Origin: Mactromeris polynyma
Taxonomy: Eukaryota > Mollusca > Bivalvia > Venerida > Mactridae
Assembly (NCBI GenBank): GCA_032209605.1
Contig: JASFXZ010000016.1
Span: 17,236,001 to 17,300,000, forward strand
Reading direction: 5' to 3'
Length of the DNA: 64,000 nt
The number at the start of each line of letters is the position of its first letter. Position 1 is the stretch's first letter. The translations under genes and the position numbers were made by a program. This document shows positions 1 to 12,300 of the stretch, in pieces. The notes beneath the pieces were generated by a model that was not told where the DNA came from, made no database searches, and worked only from the letters and a program-made list of their open reading frames with translations.

Positions 1-417
1 TACAAAGAGGGTAATGTCATGGTGTGTAGTTTAATGTATGGGGGGGGAACAAAGAACGAACGAACAAACAACGGGATGAACGATGACAAAAAACGAATGA
101 GAATGAATACATTGTACATTTTCTAAGATATTTTCTTTTCAATTCAAGTCGAATAAAAACATTGTTGACTTTAGGCGTCAATCTCAGGTGTCAGTATTGG
201 AAACAATAGGTGAACAGTTTAAGACGTGAACGTGATACCATAGATACGGCATGCGTACCGAGGGGGTGTTCTTTAGATGTAAACAGTCACCAAGCATTAA
301 TCTCATACAAGCAGGTTCGGATATGATGTATCATGCATGCTACTTATCAGCACAGCCAGGCACCCACATACACCTACATGTATTATTTTACATCTTTTAT
401 TACAGTTAAATATAAGA

Positions 418-749
418 AGTATAGAACTGATGGCCCAAAGTATTCCCCCAAAGTATCCCTGCCACGTGTCCACGTGACCACACCCTGCCACGTGTCCACG
501 TGACCACACCCTGCCACGTGTTCACGTGACAACACCCTACCACGTGTCCACGTGACCGCATGACCTTGGCCACATGACCACGTGACCTTGACCACGTGTC
601 CAAAAGTTATTTTTTGAACGATCAGGTTATTTTTAGAACGAAGTTTATTTTCTAGAACAATGAGTTTATATTTTAGAACGAAGAGTTTATTTTCTAGAAC
701 AATGAGTTTATCTTTTAGAACGAATACTTTGGGCCATCAGTTCTATACT
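418..749. mobile_element. MITE-like element with perfect 28-bp terminal inverted repeats
   Basis: The left end (418-445, AGTATAGAACTGATGGCCCA...) is the exact reverse complement of the right end (722-749). Inside are a 26-bp tandem array with many CACGTG sites (about 463-600) and a second short array of the TAGAACGAAGAGTTTATTTT type (about 615-722). No transposase is encoded. Confidence 0.8.
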
Positions 750-831
750 ACTAATATACACTGTCTCTTTTTTCTGTGTAATAAGAAGACAACTAAACAG
801 CGTTATTTAAGTAATTATTGTATGCTAATCC

Positions 832-1014
832 AATAAAACCTCAATAATAAGACCACCCTTAGGACCCTCGAAAACTGGTCTTAATATTGAGGTCGCCTTT
901 ATATTGAGGTAGAATACAGAGCAAAACTGTGTAAACGGACTTGAAAATGGAATGCTGTTCTTAATTTTGAGTTAGTCTTATCATTGAGGTGGTCTTTAGA
1001 GGAAGTTTTAGTGT
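832..1014. mobile_element. Pogo/Tigger-like MITE, copy 1
   Basis: Starts AAAACCTCAATAATAAGACC and ends GAGGTGGTCTTTAG...TTTTAGTGTA, the worn termini of a family repeated at 12659, 16428, 37695 and 54071. The CAGTAAAACCTC-type ends suggest a Tigger/pogo-derived non-autonomous element. Confidence 0.6.
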
Positions 1015-1934
1015 ATTTTACTAAACTGCTCACAAAACCTTTTCGTTAGACCAAGTCATAAATTGAAATCAGTAGATTCTCCCAACATATAGAACTTATA
1101 TACAGTAATACAATTCAGTAGAATGAGAACTAGATTTAAAATGCTAACTGGGGTCTAGTCGAAACGATTAAAGCAACGATTTATTTGGCATCGGTATGCA
1201 GAAACGGAGAACGAATGTACATGTATAATCAAAGGACTGAAACTCCTGGGATAGAACGTTTTCCATATTATCGTATTAGAAATTAATACGCGACTTATCG
1301 GGTAAACTCATTCGCCAAACATAGCACAAATAACCCAGAAAAAACGTTTATATCAAGACTCCCGCCATTCCACAATTGATATATCCCTGACAAATCAGCC
1401 ATTACAGGCTTCTCATCAAATATATAATAAAATCTGAGGACTTTGCATGTACTATTTTCTTGAGACAATGAACATGGCGGTACTTCGTGTTGACGATGAT
1501 AGCAATGAGACGCTAAAGCGCATAAAACAAGTGCTGTCAGCTGGCAGACGAACGAACGATGACCTTAAAATACACCTCACATAGTTAAACATTGCTCAAG
1601 TTATGTTCGCAGTTGTACAAATAACGATTTCACGTGTAATAAGCTGATTCAGTTAAAATTCAAAATACTGAAAAAAAAAAGATTAATTGATATGTCATAT
1701 TAATTATTTTATGACATTTTCGTAAATTTAATCGCCGCTATATTTTATTTAATTAGTAATCGGTGTATATTGGTTGTTAACAACTTCTGAAGTATTATAA
1801 CACAGTGACAAACACAGGATGATTGCATAAGTAATTTACATTATCATGTTTGATCAAGATTGTCGGTTAATATGCGGTTTTTACGGAGTTGACATATACT
1901 CATATGCCCTTGTAATACGTCCGATTTAATTTAA

Positions 1935-2152
1935 CAGGGTTTTCCCTAGGATTTTTCAGCTATGTGTCCTTGGACCATCGTGTTTGACAAATTGGGAGTC
2001 CTTAGTAAATTAGTAGGATCCCAGATATGCAGTTTATACTTGACAAATGTTTATTTTAGAGGTCCCAATGATGCACACTAAGTGGAAAATGGGAGTCCCT
2101 AGAAAGAAAAGGGAGTCGGGGACTCAAGATTTCTGCGTCAGGGAGATCCCTG
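1935..2152. mobile_element. MITE family with CAGGGTTTTCCCT ends, copy 1
   Basis: Begins CAGGGTTTTCCCTAGGA and ends GTCAGGGAGATCCCTGA. The interior matches 7301-7518 throughout (for example TCCTTGGACC.TCGTGTTTGA). Short, non-coding, with inverted ends. Confidence 0.7.
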
Positions 2153-2631
2153 ATTTAAATATACCAATATATAGTATGGGGCCAAAATGAAAGTTGTTGC
2201 CTACAGCTACATCACTTCAGAGCGATAATACTTGGGAAATGCAAATTTCGGCTGTTGTTCAGATGTCGTTTCTGAAGAGGCTTAATGGGTAGTACAGTAA
2301 AATATCTGACATTTTTATTTTCTACTTTTATAAGGTAATATTGAGAAGAGATTTCTTCTTCATGCGTATGCACAGTTGTGAAAGAAAATAGCCCCGCATA
2401 CGTGTCTCTGTACTCCGACTTTTACACACGTCTTCGCAACACGTTGTACGGCGACAGTATAAAGATGTGACGTCCGTGGCTGGACTATGAAGATAATTAC
2501 TTGACAACGGTGTAGATATTCCATAGATTTATTCTGTTCTGTTAAAAACCACTTTGATGCTAATCTTTGTGAAAAGTCGATGTACTAAACATAACAGATG
2601 ACACCAAATGAGTTCACCGAAATAATGGCTT

Positions 2632-2868
2632 GGTGTACTGGTCAAAAAAGCTAGCCCGCCATTTTGGTATTTTGATGTGAACTGGTGATCTGAAACAATG
2701 TATGATTTTGACAGATTTACATCCATTTTTTATGTAGCTGAATTCATTTGAATAACAAATGTTATAACTTACAGCAAGCCGACAATCAATAGAAACAGTA
2801 CAGAGCAGCTGTTCAGAAACTACATGAAAATATCGGTAGAACAGCCAGGATGGCACTTTTGACCAGTC
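2632..2868. mobile_element. MITE family with TACTGGTCAAAA ends, copy 1
   Basis: Begins GTACTGGTCAAAAAAGCTAG followed by CCCGCCATTTTG and ends CACTTTTGACCAGT. The same ends bound 7232-7649. Non-coding. Confidence 0.6.
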
Positions 2869-3099
2869 ATGATATAATTGTTGACTCTTATTAAATTCAT
2901 ACATCATTTTTTCCTTGCCGACACACTTGGTGGTTGACTTCATAACATTTTCAAATTTAATTTCACCGGATTAAAACCATCTATAGATTCTACCCCTACT
3001 TGATGACAGAGTTTGTAATGTTTGATTCTAGTCACACACTACTTGAGACGAACATGATACGTGATCTATTGTAAATATTAATGAGCTTTTACAGGTATG

Positions 3100-3282
3100 A
3101 TGCATAATTCGTACCCGGAATAGAACGTATGACCGAAACTTGCCTTACATTGAGTCATGATGGGGGGGGGGCAATCACGTGAAGTTTCTGCATAATTCGT
3201 ACCCGGAATAGAACGTATGACGGAAACTTGCTTTACATTGAGTCATGATGGGGGGGGGGGGCAATCACGTGAAGTTTCTGAT
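3100..3282. repeat. Two-copy direct repeat, about 91 bp unit
   Basis: The block from GCATAATTCGTACCCGGAAT through a poly-G run to GCAATCACGTGAAGTTTCTG occurs twice in succession with one or two substitutions and a slightly longer G run in the second copy. Confidence 0.9.
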
Positions 3283-3443
3283 CTTGAACGACTTACCCGT
3301 CATTCTAGTTATCATACATGTCGCAGTTTGCTATTACGCATGTCGATACAAATGAGATGATTCTGAGAGAGCGTACGATTGTTTGTGTTTTATATAATCT
3401 CTGTTAAAAGTCAGAATTTAAATGTTTTTTTCTGTTCAATACA

Positions 3444-3802
3444 GCTACAAATTGCCCCGCAGTGTAAGCTACAAATTGCCCCGCAGTGTGAGCTACAAAT
3501 TGCCCCGCAGTGCGAGCTACAAATTGCCCCGCAGTGTGAGCTACAAATTGCCCCGCAGTGTGAGCTACAAATTGCCCCGCAGTGTGAGCTACAAAATGCC
3601 CCGCAGTGTGAGCTACAAATTGCCCCGCAGTGTGAGCTACAAATTGCTCCGCAGTGTGAGCTACAAAATGCCCCGCAGTGTAAGCTACAAATTGCCCCGC
3701 AGTGTGAGCTACAAATTGCCCCGCAGTGCGAGCTACAAATTGCCCCGCAGTGTGAGCTACAAAATGCCCCGCAGTGTAAGCTACAAAATGCCCCGCAGTG
3801 TG
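3444..3802. repeat. 24-bp minisatellite, about 15 units
   Basis: Unit AGCTACAAATTGCCCCGCAG plus TGTG, with point variants (AAAATG, GTAAG, GCGAG). The period is a multiple of three and free of stops, so several frames on both strands stay open; these are not genes. Confidence 0.97.
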
Positions 3803-4194
3803 ATCCAACCAACACTAACAAGCTTACCTGCTCCTCCTACAATGATTATACATGTATATGAAAAAGGGGGATAAAAACAATTATTATATGTGACCTGTCT
3901 TACCTTACCTTTTCGTCTAGAAACAAGTTGCCACCAACTTCCTCACATTATTCAGGCAGTGGACAATTGACGTGAACTCCAATCACATGATCATGATGAA
4001 CACTCATCTACACAGGGTTTCATGAAGGCTTTTCCCCGCAAACCCAGGCCCATATGCAGCAGGGGAGATAATGCTAGTTTGAAATAAACATTCCTGTGGA
4101 TGTTTTGACTCGCTTACCTCCCTTGGAATTATCAGTATCAAAGCTTAAAAGCTGTAAAACATTAGATTTTTGTGCGAGGACCAATCCTTACAGC

Positions 4195-4352
4195 CAGGGC
4201 CGTAAATTACATGGAGGCATGTAGGCAGTTGCCTCCTATTGCGGGCTGAAAAAAAAATCATTTTTTGTCTTAAAAGGGTCCAAAAAATGTTTCGTCTCGC
4301 TCCGCTCGGCGGGGTGCCTCCCCTTCCAGGGGAGGCAATTTACGGCCCTGAC
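4195..4352. mobile_element. MITE-like element with CAGGGCCGTAAATT ends
   Basis: CAGGGCCGTAAATTAC at the left is mirrored by AATTTACGGCCCTG at the right, and the subterminal GGAGGCA / TGCCTCC also pair. About 155 bp, non-coding; hAT-like ends are possible. Confidence 0.7.
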
Positions 4353-4382
4353 AGCATAATATAAAAAGAGGATCTTACATGA

Positions 4383-4490
4383 GTGTTCATGTTTTATTGA
4401 ATTTATTAAACGAGTCGGTCAAAATGATATAATGCGAGGCTTTATCTTTTTTGCCGACGAGTTTAATAAATTCAATAAATATATGAACAC
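4383..4490. repeat. Hairpin-forming inverted repeat
   Basis: The left arm GTGTTCATGTTTTATTGAAT continuing to ACGAGTCGG pairs with the right arm CCGACGAGTTTAATAAATTC continuing to ATGAACAC around a loop of about 35 bp. It resembles a small palindromic transposon footprint. Confidence 0.75.
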
Positions 4491-4499
4491 GAATGCTAG

Positions 4500-6220
4500 A
4501 TTCTATTTATCACATAACTTGTACACGGGCTTAAAACAAAAAAATAAGTGATTCCTGTTATGATGTGTGTAATAATCATATATAGCTCTATGGCTGATAA
4601 CCACTCAGCTTCTGTCCAGTTCGCTTTTCTTTACCTCCATTCTGTATCAGACGACTTTTGACAGATGCGCGCGCGTCGACGGTTTTTACTCTCCAAAAGA
4701 AGAGTATTCGATCTTACTACCGGAAATTTCCAGTATTACCGAAAAGACAAGTCTGCTAATCGTTCTTTGCTAAGCATTTACTTAAGTATGTTCGTGAAAC
4801 GCGAGAAATTTAATGTTCTTAGCTAAGAACGATAACAAACTTAAGCACGCTACTTAGAACTTAGCTAAGCAATTACATAAGTATTTTCGTGAAATCGGGG
4901 CCACAGATCTACGTTGACACAGTTGAAAATATGTCACTGTGACTGTGAGTCGCTGTCAATCATTCGTACTCGTTTTCTCGGCGAATGGATTGCATCAGCG
5001 TGTGGTCTATTCTGTTAATGTTCACATAAAAAAAACACCGTGATCCGGATGATGGACAGCGAACCATGTGTTGATACCTCCTGACAAGCTGAAATGTGCA
5101 CTCGCATCGGATTTGAAGTACGCGTTCAGCTCGCAATGGTTAGAATTCTGATAAACTTTCGTTTATGAAGCTGTTTGACATTTAGACGATCGCGAAATGC
5201 TACATATTTGTCGTAGACCGGTACGCGAAAGTCGGCCATGTTTGTTTGGATTTCTGACAGCGCGTATGAAATTGAATATGTGATACGGCCCTAATTTGCA
5301 TAAATATTACACTAGTGTAATACGAGAAATATTGCCTAGGTTATAATCACTCCCGCGCCGTATGTTATGTGATAAATACTAGTACATGTAATCACAAATT
5401 TCCTGTGGCTGGATGAGTATTGCTTGAAGCATTTTTTTCTAGCTTTTTAAAATCTATGTACATGTATCCGATTGCTTTTCAAACTGGGTCCACACACTGA
5501 AAAACACTACAGATTCAAGTTACACCCAGTCCAAGATCTAACAGACGCACCATCAGCTTATCAACCAACTACTTATTTCAGGTGCATAGCTACATACGAG
5601 ATACATGCAGAATGAAATCATAACATTAATTTACGACCTATCAAACCAAGACTGCTATCAAAACTAGCTAAGAATAAGTGAGTTTTGAACTCTAGCTTTT
5701 TATGTTTACCAAACAGTACTCACGCCAAATTCAGAGAAGGTGAAGTTTGTCATCAATTTTTGCTGATTGTGGGGCTCGAACTCATGACCATTGGATGACT
5801 CTTGAATTATTCATAGTAACAGCTGTGGATTACAAAGATAACAACAAACCAAAGATAATAAAATCGTAACTTATATTTATTCTCTTTGCAGTAATTAAAT
5901 AAAACAAATTACATGATTCAGTAACAAAATATGAATCAAATATAAACATACATGAATACAAGAACATTCAAACAAAGTACTGGTGTGTATATATATTTAA
6001 TATTGGGCTAGTACATTGTATACCATAAACATTTCGGTCATTTGAACAAGATAACATGAGACTGGCCGAATTAGAAAAATAATGTCGTAATTTTTTTGTG
6101 AAAAATGGCATTAAAATTGATATAACAAATCAACTAGTGCTTCAGTTAGCCAATATCCAATAGTATTTGTGAAAAGTATATACTGTGATCATTCTTTACA
6201 TTTAATACAAAATAATGCTA
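4500..6220. other. Gene-free stretch
   Basis: No ORF, splice-linked exon or RNA gene recognised. AT-rich, with short self-similar pieces near 4760-4900 (CTTAAGTATGTTCGTGAAAC-like). Confidence 0.6.
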
Positions 6221-6222
6221 AC

Positions 6223-6510
6223 AAGAAATATCTTGAAAAAAGATGGTTGGTCTGAAGAAAGCAAATTAGTTGTGATCAAGATTTGTTGTGCAACATAAAA
6301 AATTGCCGAGATGTTACGATTGCTGGTCACTAATTTATGGATTTCGGTAAGGTAACGTACCCCTTATGGAAAGGTTAACAAATACGCGTCAAGGTTACAA
6401 ATGTTGTTCGGTTGAAGAGAAGTTGGTTTTGTTGTTAACGTAAGATTTGATTGGATTACACAACACTGATATGCAAATAGCAAACCCATGTTTGTACGGC
6501 TGCGCCCAAA
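6223..6510 (-). mobile_element. Short dispersed element, same family as the insertion at 45762
   Basis: The reverse complement matches 45762-46071 over most of its length (ACAAGAAATATCTTGAAAAA, GATGTTACGATTGCTGGTCA, GTTCGGTTGAAGAGAA, TACGGCTGC). Non-coding. Confidence 0.75.
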
Positions 6511-7231
6511 AAGAAGCAAAATTAGTCAAAGAAGGAAATACACAGCCATCATACAGACTACCATCAACTGTGACTAGATAGCATAGATGTATAATGCCTT
6601 AAAAATTAAGTGGCATAAATTTTACATGTAAAAATATTTTGTGATTCTATATGACATGTAGTGGATAATATTTGAAACATCCAATAACCGCAAACAACAG
6701 GTCATGCCCAGTTTGACAAAAACTAAGCAAACTCTCCAAAAAAACACCCTCTCTTCAGCAACAACCTCTCTTCAAAAATATCAATTTTCAGTTTGTAAAA
6801 CTTTGCAATCATCTTTACCTCTCTAGAGCAACAACATCTCGCAAGCTTCCTAGCAGACCTCTAATGAAAATAAAGGTTTTATATAAAGGTTGCAATTTAG
6901 TCAAAGTAAAGGTTTTTTAGGAAGATTTCTGTATAAATTAAGAGAAAATAGAAGGCTAATTTTGACAATCTAATTTGATGGGTATACAATGAAATACACA
7001 TCCAGTGTTGTGTCTCCATACATAGATATTTAGTACGTCTACCACACAAAATTTGATTCATTTAAAATATTCTTAAAAAAATAATTAATACATATATTCC
7101 TGACATACGGGACATATTACTCAGAACTATCACATACACATGGTTTTTTAAAGAATATATCAGCACAAATCACAATGTGACTTAATCCACGTCTAATCTA
7201 ATAAAGTACAAAAACTCAGCATGAAAGTCAT

Positions 7232-7649
7232 GTATATACTGGTCGAAAAGCTAACCTGCCATTTTGTATTTTGAGAATTTTCATCACATTATGACTAAGT
7301 CAGGGTTTTCCCTAGGATATTTCAGCTTGAGGTCCTTGGACCCTCGTGTTTGACAAATTTGGGGTCATTAGTAAATTTGCAGGGTCCCAGATATGCAGTG
7401 TATACTTGAGAAAGGTTTATTTTAAGGGTCTCAGGGATGCACAGTAAGGGGAAATTTGGAGTCTCTAGAAAGAAAAGGGAGTCAGGGACTCAAGATTTCT
7501 GCTTCAGGGAAAACCCTGAAAGTGATTTGCAACAATGAATGTTATAACTTCCTGCAATAAACCAGCAAAGATGTGGCCTAGATGTGACCTAGATGTGACC
7601 TAGATGTGACCTAGAACTGGCAGGATGATACTTTTGACCAGTATATACA
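7232..7649. mobile_element. MITE family with TACTGGTCAAAA ends, copy 2, interrupted
   Basis: Ends GTATATACTGGTCGAAAG and CTTTTGACCAGTATATAC are inverted repeats with one mismatch over 18 bp. A second MITE (7301-7518) sits inside, and a short tandem GTGACCTAGAT array lies near the right end. Confidence 0.75.
7301..7518. mobile_element. MITE family with CAGGGTTTTCCCT ends, copy 2, nested
   Basis: CAGGGTTTTCCCTAGGATAT at the left and TTCAGGGAAAACCCTG at the right are inverted. The body matches 1935-2152. It lies within 7232-7649, so it inserted later. Confidence 0.78.
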
Positions 7650-8036
7650 GTCAGATCTCATTCATTCAAATTCATCGTGTCGGAAATTTTATTTCGATTA
7701 TTACATGGTTTCGAATAATTCATTTCAATTCAACATGACTTAGAAGATACAAAATGTACATCGGGACCTGACATTTATTCGGATGATACCAAGTATTCGG
7801 ATGATACCAAGTATTCGGATAGAAGATGGTCGAATAAACAATGTCCCACTGTATCACTTACGACCAATCATAGAGACTCGTGAGAAACTTGATGATTACC
7901 ATTCACATAAAAAGTTTTCTTATTTCACATTTTATCAGGATCATACAGAATACCATATAAGGTAATTAGACTGATTCCAGTCTGTTGATAGGCTAACACG
8001 CCTTGTGAGCTGTAACACTGTCGGCGGGGACAAGTG

Positions 8037-9393
8037 TCACGTCTTGCGGGCTGTTTTATTCACAGCTATATCCAACGATAATTCATCATATATCTGCCTG
8101 CAATACAGAAAACAAGAGGATACTTAAGAGAAAGGAAATTGGTAGATGTCATACTGAAACAAAACTAGAACTGTAGTATAGTGCTATTAGATTAACTGTG
8201 AACAGGTGTATAAACTTTCAAGACGATCCATGTCAAAATAGCTTTATAGACATTTCCATTATGTACATACATGTATACATATAGGAAAAGTGGCTTTACC
8301 ACAAGCAGCTATGTTTTTTGATGAATCCATATAATTTGAACGACCTTTGTAGAGGGTATCCCAAGTAAATTTGTTTTTAATCAATTTTTAAGTTTGTACG
8401 ATTGGTTTGCGAGTTCCGCATGGAATGGAATTCTTCGAACAATTTTAACAAGGAGTAAGGAATATTTCTGTGAACTTTGGTCAAAGTTAGCCAAGTGGTT
8501 TAGGAGAATTTAAGATAAGTGTGGACGGACAGAAGGACAGACAGACGGCGAGCGATTGCAAAAGCTCAACCTGAGCATTTATTTAGGTAAACGAAAAAAC
8601 AGGTCGTCAGCTGACGAGAGGAAGATTCTCGACAACGCATTTAAGTAATCACAAACTGTACCCTAGCTGGTGGAAGTTCCAAAGAAATTCTGATAAAGTT
8701 CTCGAAAACTCGTTTTAAAAGTAGATGTATAAAATATCCCAAATCATAAAATCTGTACTCACTTATCCATATAGAAGAATATATATCCACTTCTTTCCCT
8801 CTTTGATTTCACATCTGCTTCCGTAATCTTAGTGACGTGGGTGTCATCAAAACTATACCATGATCTTTTCTTCATGTCAAATACATCGCTGATATAATGC
8901 CCTACAAGTTAATATAAGACAGAATATGTGATTTATCAATGCTCACACTAGGAGAGGCGTTTTATACAAAAAAATGAAAATAAAATTTTCAACATCGTCA
9001 ATCGACAAGTTAACATGAAAATCTTGGTAGTCAGCATCCAACATTCACTTGTTCAAATCGAAATAAATACACACTAAGACAGAAACAATAGATGTTTGTA
9101 AAACATTATGCCCCCCTGTGACCTTGACCTTTGACCCCAAAATCAACAGGGTTCCTCTGCTACCCAAGGTGAATGTGTGGCCCAAGTTTGAGGATGATAG
9201 GTCAAGGGGTTCTTGAGTTATTGATCGGAAATAAAAAGCTATGGACGGACAGACGGATTGCAATGCAGTATGCCCTCTCTTCTTCGATGGAGGGAATAAA
9301 AACACAAAATAAATCTCAAATACCTGCAGCAGAAGTCAGTCCCATATGATTTACAACGCTCACCAGTCTGTATGTGTACGGTAACTCTCCTTT
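8037..9393 (-). other. USP37: USP37 last three exons: His box and C-terminus
   Basis: Exon 9393-9324 encodes LPYTYRLVSVVNHMG. Exon 8901-8763 begins at the catalytic His in GHYISDVFDM and continues with WYSFDD, where vertebrate USP37 has WFTYND, then SGYIFFYMDK. The final exon 8097-8037 gives a short tail ending TARKT and a TGA stop, close to the TTRQAL ending of the human protein. A possible reverse-strand AATAAA lies about 260 bp downstream (forward TTTATT near 7774). Confidence 0.9.
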
Positions 9394-12300
9394 CTGAAAT
9401 AAATGTATTATATTGTCATAGAAACAGACAGCACTAGAACGTAGCCAAACACCCTCAGGCTATTATAACACAAATATGTGTAATAATATATTTTTTTCTG
9501 TGGTAACTCTTCCTAAATATTTCACCCAAAAACTTTATCAAAATTTATGAAACCTTTTTTTACAAACTACAATATGTTTCTCTTTACACAATGCACAAAA
9601 CAATATGGCGTAATGTCAAAATATACTGCACCTATATTTTGACTTTATTTAACTGCAGTATATTTTGAAGTTACGCAATATTATTCTGTGCATTGTGTAA
9701 AGAGAATCATATTGTAGTTCGTAAATAAATTTCAAACTTTAACACAAAATTGTTAACAACATCCTACGACCTGTCTATCCACAGTTTTTTCGTCAATCTA
9801 TAAACTGAAATTTTTCGCTGAAAAGTCATGCTAAAAACTAGAGCCACCCTTGAAGTTAGATGATAAGTAACACTGGTTTCTCCGTTATCATAAAAACTTC
9901 ACCTCATTATTTATTTCAGGTATATCCAGATTTTCATCGACAAATCCATCAACTTCATCAGTTTGTGTGGGTTCCGTAGTATCCAAGGTGAAATCAGAAG
10001 GATCCGACAGCTTTGGTTGCTCTATCAACGGTTTTTTGTTCTCTTTATCTTCAACATTCGCCAACCATGCATCTAAACATGAAAACACAAATAAAACAAC
10101 GTTAGAGCTCTGCTATGGGATTTACAACCTCTGCTGCAAGTGACATCTTTTCAAGAAAACGCAAGATGTGATGTCACTATATGCAAGCAGGAAACAATAT
10201 TTACTCCACATGGTCACTTCATTTTCATATTGCCATATGGGGCAAAGATTGCTTATGTTTATTTTTGCGAACACACGTTATGAAAGTATACATTGCAGCG
10301 TTCAAGGAATATGTCTGATCCCCTGACATTCATTTGGTCTGGTGGAAATTTTACAGAAAACCTGTAAATATTTTCTAGGTCTGGTAAAAGTCTACTTTTA
10401 CTAAGTTCTGAAATTGTAAGAAATAAAATATATCATACCATCATTGTCTTCCATACTGAACGTATCAACGTCTTTGCTATTATATATATCATCTTTTGTA
10501 TCCACAAGGTCGCTTTTGTCATCACTATCGTCATCAATATCATTAGACTTAACACCATGCATTTCTTCCATTTCAACATCCGTGTTTTTACCAACTAACT
10601 TGTCAGTTTCATCTTTCATGTCAGTTTCCTTCTCTTCCACCTCAAAATCATTTGGTAACACTTCTTCACAAGTGAGATCAAGATCAATGCCAGTATCATC
10701 ACACTCAGCATCAAACTGATCAGACAGGTTATGTAATCTGTTACTCCATGTTTTACTTGAAGCTTTGCTTAATTTTTCACTAGAATCATTTTCACATTTA
10801 TCTCTTGATTTAGTGTCCTCATTCATCACTGTTTCCTCACAATTACCACGAAGTCTACTCTCAATCTCACTGTCTGATTTATGCCGTTTTCTTACGTAAG
10901 GTTTACGATGGTTGAACATCTTTCTAGAGTCATCTGGTCCTATATCGTAACTTTCCTGGTTGTTCGAACTAACATCCATAAAGCTGTTATTCCTTGAGTA
11001 CATATGATCACCTGTATTGATGACATCATCAGTTTGCGTGATGTTGTCATGGTGATTTGGTTCAGAATCAAGAAGACTTTGTTCTATTGCTAACTGAATC
11101 ATTTCATCCTCAGTCATCTCCTGAATTTTCTTCACTTTCGGTGAATCTGAAACAATTCAAATAACAATATACTCAGTACATTTAAAAACACACAATTTTT
11201 ACCAACCATACTCCATGAAATTTCATTTTATAACTTTTGAAACTCATTTTTTATGAAAATTCTTGTCGTTTGTCATGAAATTTAGCATACATGTTGATAA
11301 TTTGATTACATATGAAATAATATCATGTCAAGTTCTTTTCTTGTATCCAAAAAATCGTTTAACGAAAATTCAGAAATCTTGCGTTATGCATTATTAAATG
11401 TTCCGAGTATATTTTAATATGTCAAATTAAACTTATGAAATTAAGCCATTGTATGCTCCAAAGACTTTAGTTTAAACTTTTGTTATTTTTATCTGTTTAT
11501 GATACAATTTACAACTTCAATTCATCACTCTAGAAGATAGCTTCACGACGCCTTATTCATAGAAGATAGCTTCACGACGCCTTATTCATAGAAGATAGCT
11601 TCACGACGACTTATTCAAGCTTTTAGAATCTTATGGTTGAACCTCGTCAAAGGCAGGATTCGACCTCACGACATTCTTGATTTCGCGGACATTGCTTCGA
11701 TGCAAGCTTTACCACTTATACAGCATTATAAGACTGAACGTGAAGTCTGTATTTTACCTGTTCCTTGTTCCTGCCGACTCAATTCCAGAACTTTTTCAAT
11801 GTTAGAGTCTGAATCCTCGTCATAATCCTGAAGCATCTGTGTATAAACAAAAGTTCTGTAGAGTCAAAGTGCTAATAGGGATGTACCTTTTATGTTTATA
11901 ACAGGGCCGCCAGGCAAGAAGGCAACTCTCGGACAAGTCCCCTAAAATTTCCTGATGCATTCAAGGGCAGTTGTAACCAGCGTTGTCAAGCCAGTGTTTA
12001 CATATAAAAAACACTTTTTGTCTCCAAATTCCGTATCTCAAAATTGTGAATAGATTAACTTGTAGCAATTTGATGCTTAAAATCTATATTCAAATATAAT
12101 TTTTTTAAATATTTTCAAACCCACATTGGTCTTCAGTTTTTAATGCATCTTTGAACGTACAAGATTTTTGTCTATGAGGACAATGTGTAACGCACCAGTG
12201 TATTCTTTTACGCATTGTTTCATTCCTAAATAATTAGTAACCGTGGAAACTTATATTAATTCATAATATCCTTTACAATCATTCACAAAATGTTGAAAAT

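Noticed and set aside
3444..3802. CRISPR-like array
   Set aside because: Units are contiguous with no unique spacers, and this is an animal genome; the same holds for the other minisatellites.
3379..3874. Overlapping long ORFs on both strands with 8-residue repeats
   Set aside because: Produced by a stop-free 24-bp minisatellite; open in several frames at once, with no unique coding flank.
10444..10719. Serine-rich plus-strand ORF of 91 residues
   Set aside because: Antisense shadow of the large acidic USP37 exon.
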